In this document: positions 12,862-14,761 of the stretch, piece after piece | Layout: every line of letters begins with the position of its first letter | Position numbering within the stretch: the first letter of the stretch is position 1 | Assembly (NCBI GenBank): GCA_024256245.1 | Contig: JAKLZD010000010.1 | Span: 1-14,761, forward strand | Reading direction: 5' to 3' | Length of the DNA stretch: 14,761 nt | Source: Candidatus Methylarchaceae archaeon HK01M | GTDB lineage: Archaea > Thermoproteota > Nitrososphaeria > Nitrososphaerales > JACAEJ01 | Notes under the pieces: generated by a model | Database searches by the model: none | Seen by the model: the letters and a program-made list of their open reading frames with translations, nothing else | Told to the model about the DNA's origin: nothing | Program-made: the position numbers and the translations under genes

Positions 12862-14761
12862 TTCTAACCATAACCTCTAAATTGGGCTTATATTTAATAA
12901 CTCTAGATAACCCACTTTTATTGTAGACTCCGTATGTGGCGGATGCATGGGTTACCATAGATGGTTTCAGTGTAATCAAGATTATCTGGGAATTTACCGA
13001 TCTTTCCTTTAAAAGGTCTGCAAGCCTTTCAAGGTTTACAGCATCAAGATGGGCATCTATCTCATCGAAAAGATAGAAAGGAGAGGGGTACACGGATTGG
13101 ATAGAGAGTATGAATGTCAAGGCAGTGACCGTCTTCTCCCCACCACTGATAGATGTCGATTCTCTTGGAACCTTGCCCTGGAACTGAGTCATAAGGAAAA
13201 TACCGCTCGAGAAAATGTCACTCGAATCTTCTATCTCAAGCCATGCAGACCCCCCTGTCAAATTACTGAATACAGACCTTAGCTCCCTATCGATTTTTTC
13301 AAAAGCGCTGATGAACACACGCTTTTTCTCTGCTTCAACACCCTCTATAAAACGAACTATGGCGTTTCTCTCGCTCTCCAATTGGTTTTTTCTTAGGGAT
13401 ATGTTTTTGTAACCATTTATTATCTCTTTATAGTTACGGTCTGCCAAAAAGTTCACACTATCTTTAAGTTGAGAGTATTCAAGGCTTATCTGTTCAAGTA
13501 TCTTCTCGGCGCTATCGAATGTCTCTGAAGGCGCGTAGTAACCCAATGATGACAATTCATTCAAGATTCTTTGCTCTCTATCTGACAATGATTCTAAGTT
13601 TCTTTTGGTGAAGAACAACTCTTTTTCTAGACGGTTTATCGAGCGCAAGAGGCCATCTCTAGCAGTGCGGAGGTCTTTCAGCCTGTTTTCGTAATCTTCT
13701 AATATCGGCTTAGACTTCTTCTTCGATTCTATCAGGTACGATTCCTTGAGCTTTAATTCATCGAACTCTTCAGAGAGGCTTTTTTGTTTTAAGCGGTCTT
13801 CCTTTAAAGACTTCAACTTCCCATTTGTCTCTTCCTCTAGTTGTGATATCTGCTCGATCAATCTTTCGCTACTAGGGCGCAAGATGTTCTCCAGATTTGC
13901 CTTTTCTCTTGTCAGACTAGTAACAAGATCAAGGATCTTGGAGGAGATATTCTCTATCAGGTCGTTAAGAGATTTTTTCTTGTCATCAAGAAGCCTGATC
14001 TCTTCATTCATGAAATTAATTTTAAGCTCAGAAATCTTTTTCTTATATTCTTCCAGTTTCTTCAGACTCTCTGTACGAATCGACGAAGCCTTCTCTATTC
14101 TCTTTTCTATTTTTTTTAATCTGTCTTCAAGCTTCTCTATCTTCTTAAGTATCGTACGTTGAAGTCTGCGGTATCTCTTTAAGAAATTTTTGATATAGGT
14201 CAGCTGAGTCGTTAAGCGCTCAAGCATCAGAGTCTTCTGGATCTTCTCCTTATTTAATTTCCCAGACTCATCCTCGAGTTGGTTCAGATAAGATTTTCTC
14301 TTGGCGATTATCCTTTTCAATGAATTCGAGGCTTCCTTTACTGCTGAAAATGAAGCTTCATCACGAATTAGATCGATGATGGCGTCTAACTTTGCAATAT
14401 AACCAGTCTCAAAGGCTGAGCCCTTCGGTTCAAAAAGGTCACCATTTAATGTAACTGCCCTAAAGCCCCTTGAAGAAGCGATGAAGGCGGCTTTATGTGA
14501 GCTTACCAAAACCGTGCCGCCGAAGACGAAGTTGATAGCGCCCTCTAGACCCTCCTTTGTAGAGATAGAGTCGGAGATGAGTCCCAAGGATCCTTCGATT
14601 GAAGGGGGGTTCACGGGGGGGGAGTTCGAGACTTCTGAAAGGGGGATGACCACTAACCTACCCATCTTCAGCCTTTTTGTAATCTCGGCAATCTTTAACA
14701 TAGCCTTGAGATTCTTTACTACTATGGCGTTCATCCACTTTTCAGCGCTTGCCAAGACTGC
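12854..14761 (-). CDS. smc: Chromosome segregation ATPase SMC, N-terminal half outside the window
   Basis: The frame stays open to the window edge, so only the hinge and C-terminal half of SMC are seen (635 residues). The first 150 or so form the hinge, with AEKWMNAIVV, MGRLVVIPL and a GLEGAINFVFGGTVLV stretch. A long coiled coil follows (about 150-480), rich in Lys, Glu, Leu and Arg. The head half has the ABC signature ISGGEKT (about 536-542), Walker B PFYLFDEIDAH (D564, E565) and the D-loop LDAVN. The position of the switch histidine reads ITLKPSM, a variation that SMC proteins tolerate. Walker A would be in the missing half. The overlap with scpA shows a single SMC-ScpAB operon. Confidence 0.95.
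   Translation of the reverse strand, partial: AVLASAEKWMNAIVVKNLKAMLKIAEITKRLKMGRLVVIPLSEVSNSPPVNPPSIEGSLGLISDSISTKEGLEGAINFVFGGTVLVSSHKAAFIASSRGFRAVTLNGDLFEPKGSAFETGYIAKLDAIIDLIRDEASFSAVKEASNSLKRIIAKRKSYLNQLEDESGKLNKEKIQKTLMLERLTTQLTYIKNFLKRYRRLQRTILKKIEKLEDRLKKIEKRIEKASSIRTESLKKLEEYKKKISELKINFMNEEIRLLDDKKKSLNDLIENISSKILDLVTSLTREKANLENILRPSSERLIEQISQLEEETNGKLKSLKEDRLKQKSLSEEFDELKLKESYLIESKKKSKPILEDYENRLKDLRTARDGLLRSINRLEKELFFTKRNLESLSDREQRILNELSSLGYYAPSETFDSAEKILEQISLEYSQLKDSVNFLADRNYKEIINGYKNISLRKNQLESERNAIVRFIEGVEAEKKRVFISAFEKIDRELRSVFSNLTGGSAWLEIEDSSDIFSSGIFLMTQFQGKVPRESTSISGGEKTVTALTFILSIQSVYPSPFYLFDEIDAHLDAVNLERLADLLKERSVNSQIILITLKPSMVTHASATYGVYNKSGLSRVIKYKPNLEVMVRNG

Noticed and set aside
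1..14761. Mobile elements, integrases, toxin-antitoxin or phage-defence genes
   Set aside because: No transposase, integrase, terminal repeats or defence-type proteins are seen. Every gene of recognisable family is a metabolic or housekeeping one.

Overview
The window looks archaeal. It carries methyl-coenzyme M reductase genes (mcrB and mcrD) together with archaeal information-processing genes: TFB, Gar1, SRP19, ribosomal protein S8e, FtsJ-type RlmE, RNase HII and SMC-ScpA-ScpB. An RPC34/RPC39-like protein and the forms of S8e and RNase HII point to the TACK/Thermoproteota side rather than to a classical euryarchaeal methanogen. From memory, the S8e N-terminus and the DDAGRG motif of RNase HII resemble the thaumarchaeal versions. 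I cannot fix the class. The GC content looks low, and many starts appear to be TTG. Several TATA-like boxes sit about 25-30 bases before the start codon, which suggests leaderless transcripts.

Region 1 (1-3610, + strand) is the end of an MCR locus. It holds mcrB (cut by the window start), mcrD with its own probable promoter, a 90-residue unknown protein coupled to mcrD, a 350-residue cysteine-rich unknown protein built of four similar modules, and an unusual hypA overlapping it. The usual mcrC, mcrG and mcrA do not follow mcrD here. The two unknown genes sit with an MCR accessory factor and a nickel chaperone, so they are the best candidates in the window for an undescribed MCR- or nickel-related function.

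Region 2 (3611-5912) has a hypA terminator and AT-rich spacer. A divergent pair follows: an HdrD/DsrK-type iron-sulfur protein (- strand) and a NarI/DsrM/HdrE-type membrane cytochrome b (+ strand). Together they look like a membrane-bound disulfide reductase, a plausible partner of MCR.

Region 3 (5913-7446) has a structured element, THEP1-family NTPase, rnhB, and a long hairpin between convergent genes. The element at 5946-6002 is a diverged copy of one at 2054-2111. Each has a short stem whose two strands change together and a conserved loop of about 25 bases, which suggests an RNA family.

Region 4 (7447-9725, - strand) is the compact operon gar1-tfb-RPC34-like-rlmE. Region 5 (9726-10144) is the largest gene-free stretch; it contains a foldable segment and a 16-base palindrome. 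Region 6 has a DUF2119-like metallopeptidase-fold gene (+ strand). Opposite it is the - strand chain smc (cut by the window end), scpA, scpB, rps8e, srp19, which joins chromosome organisation to translation and protein targeting.
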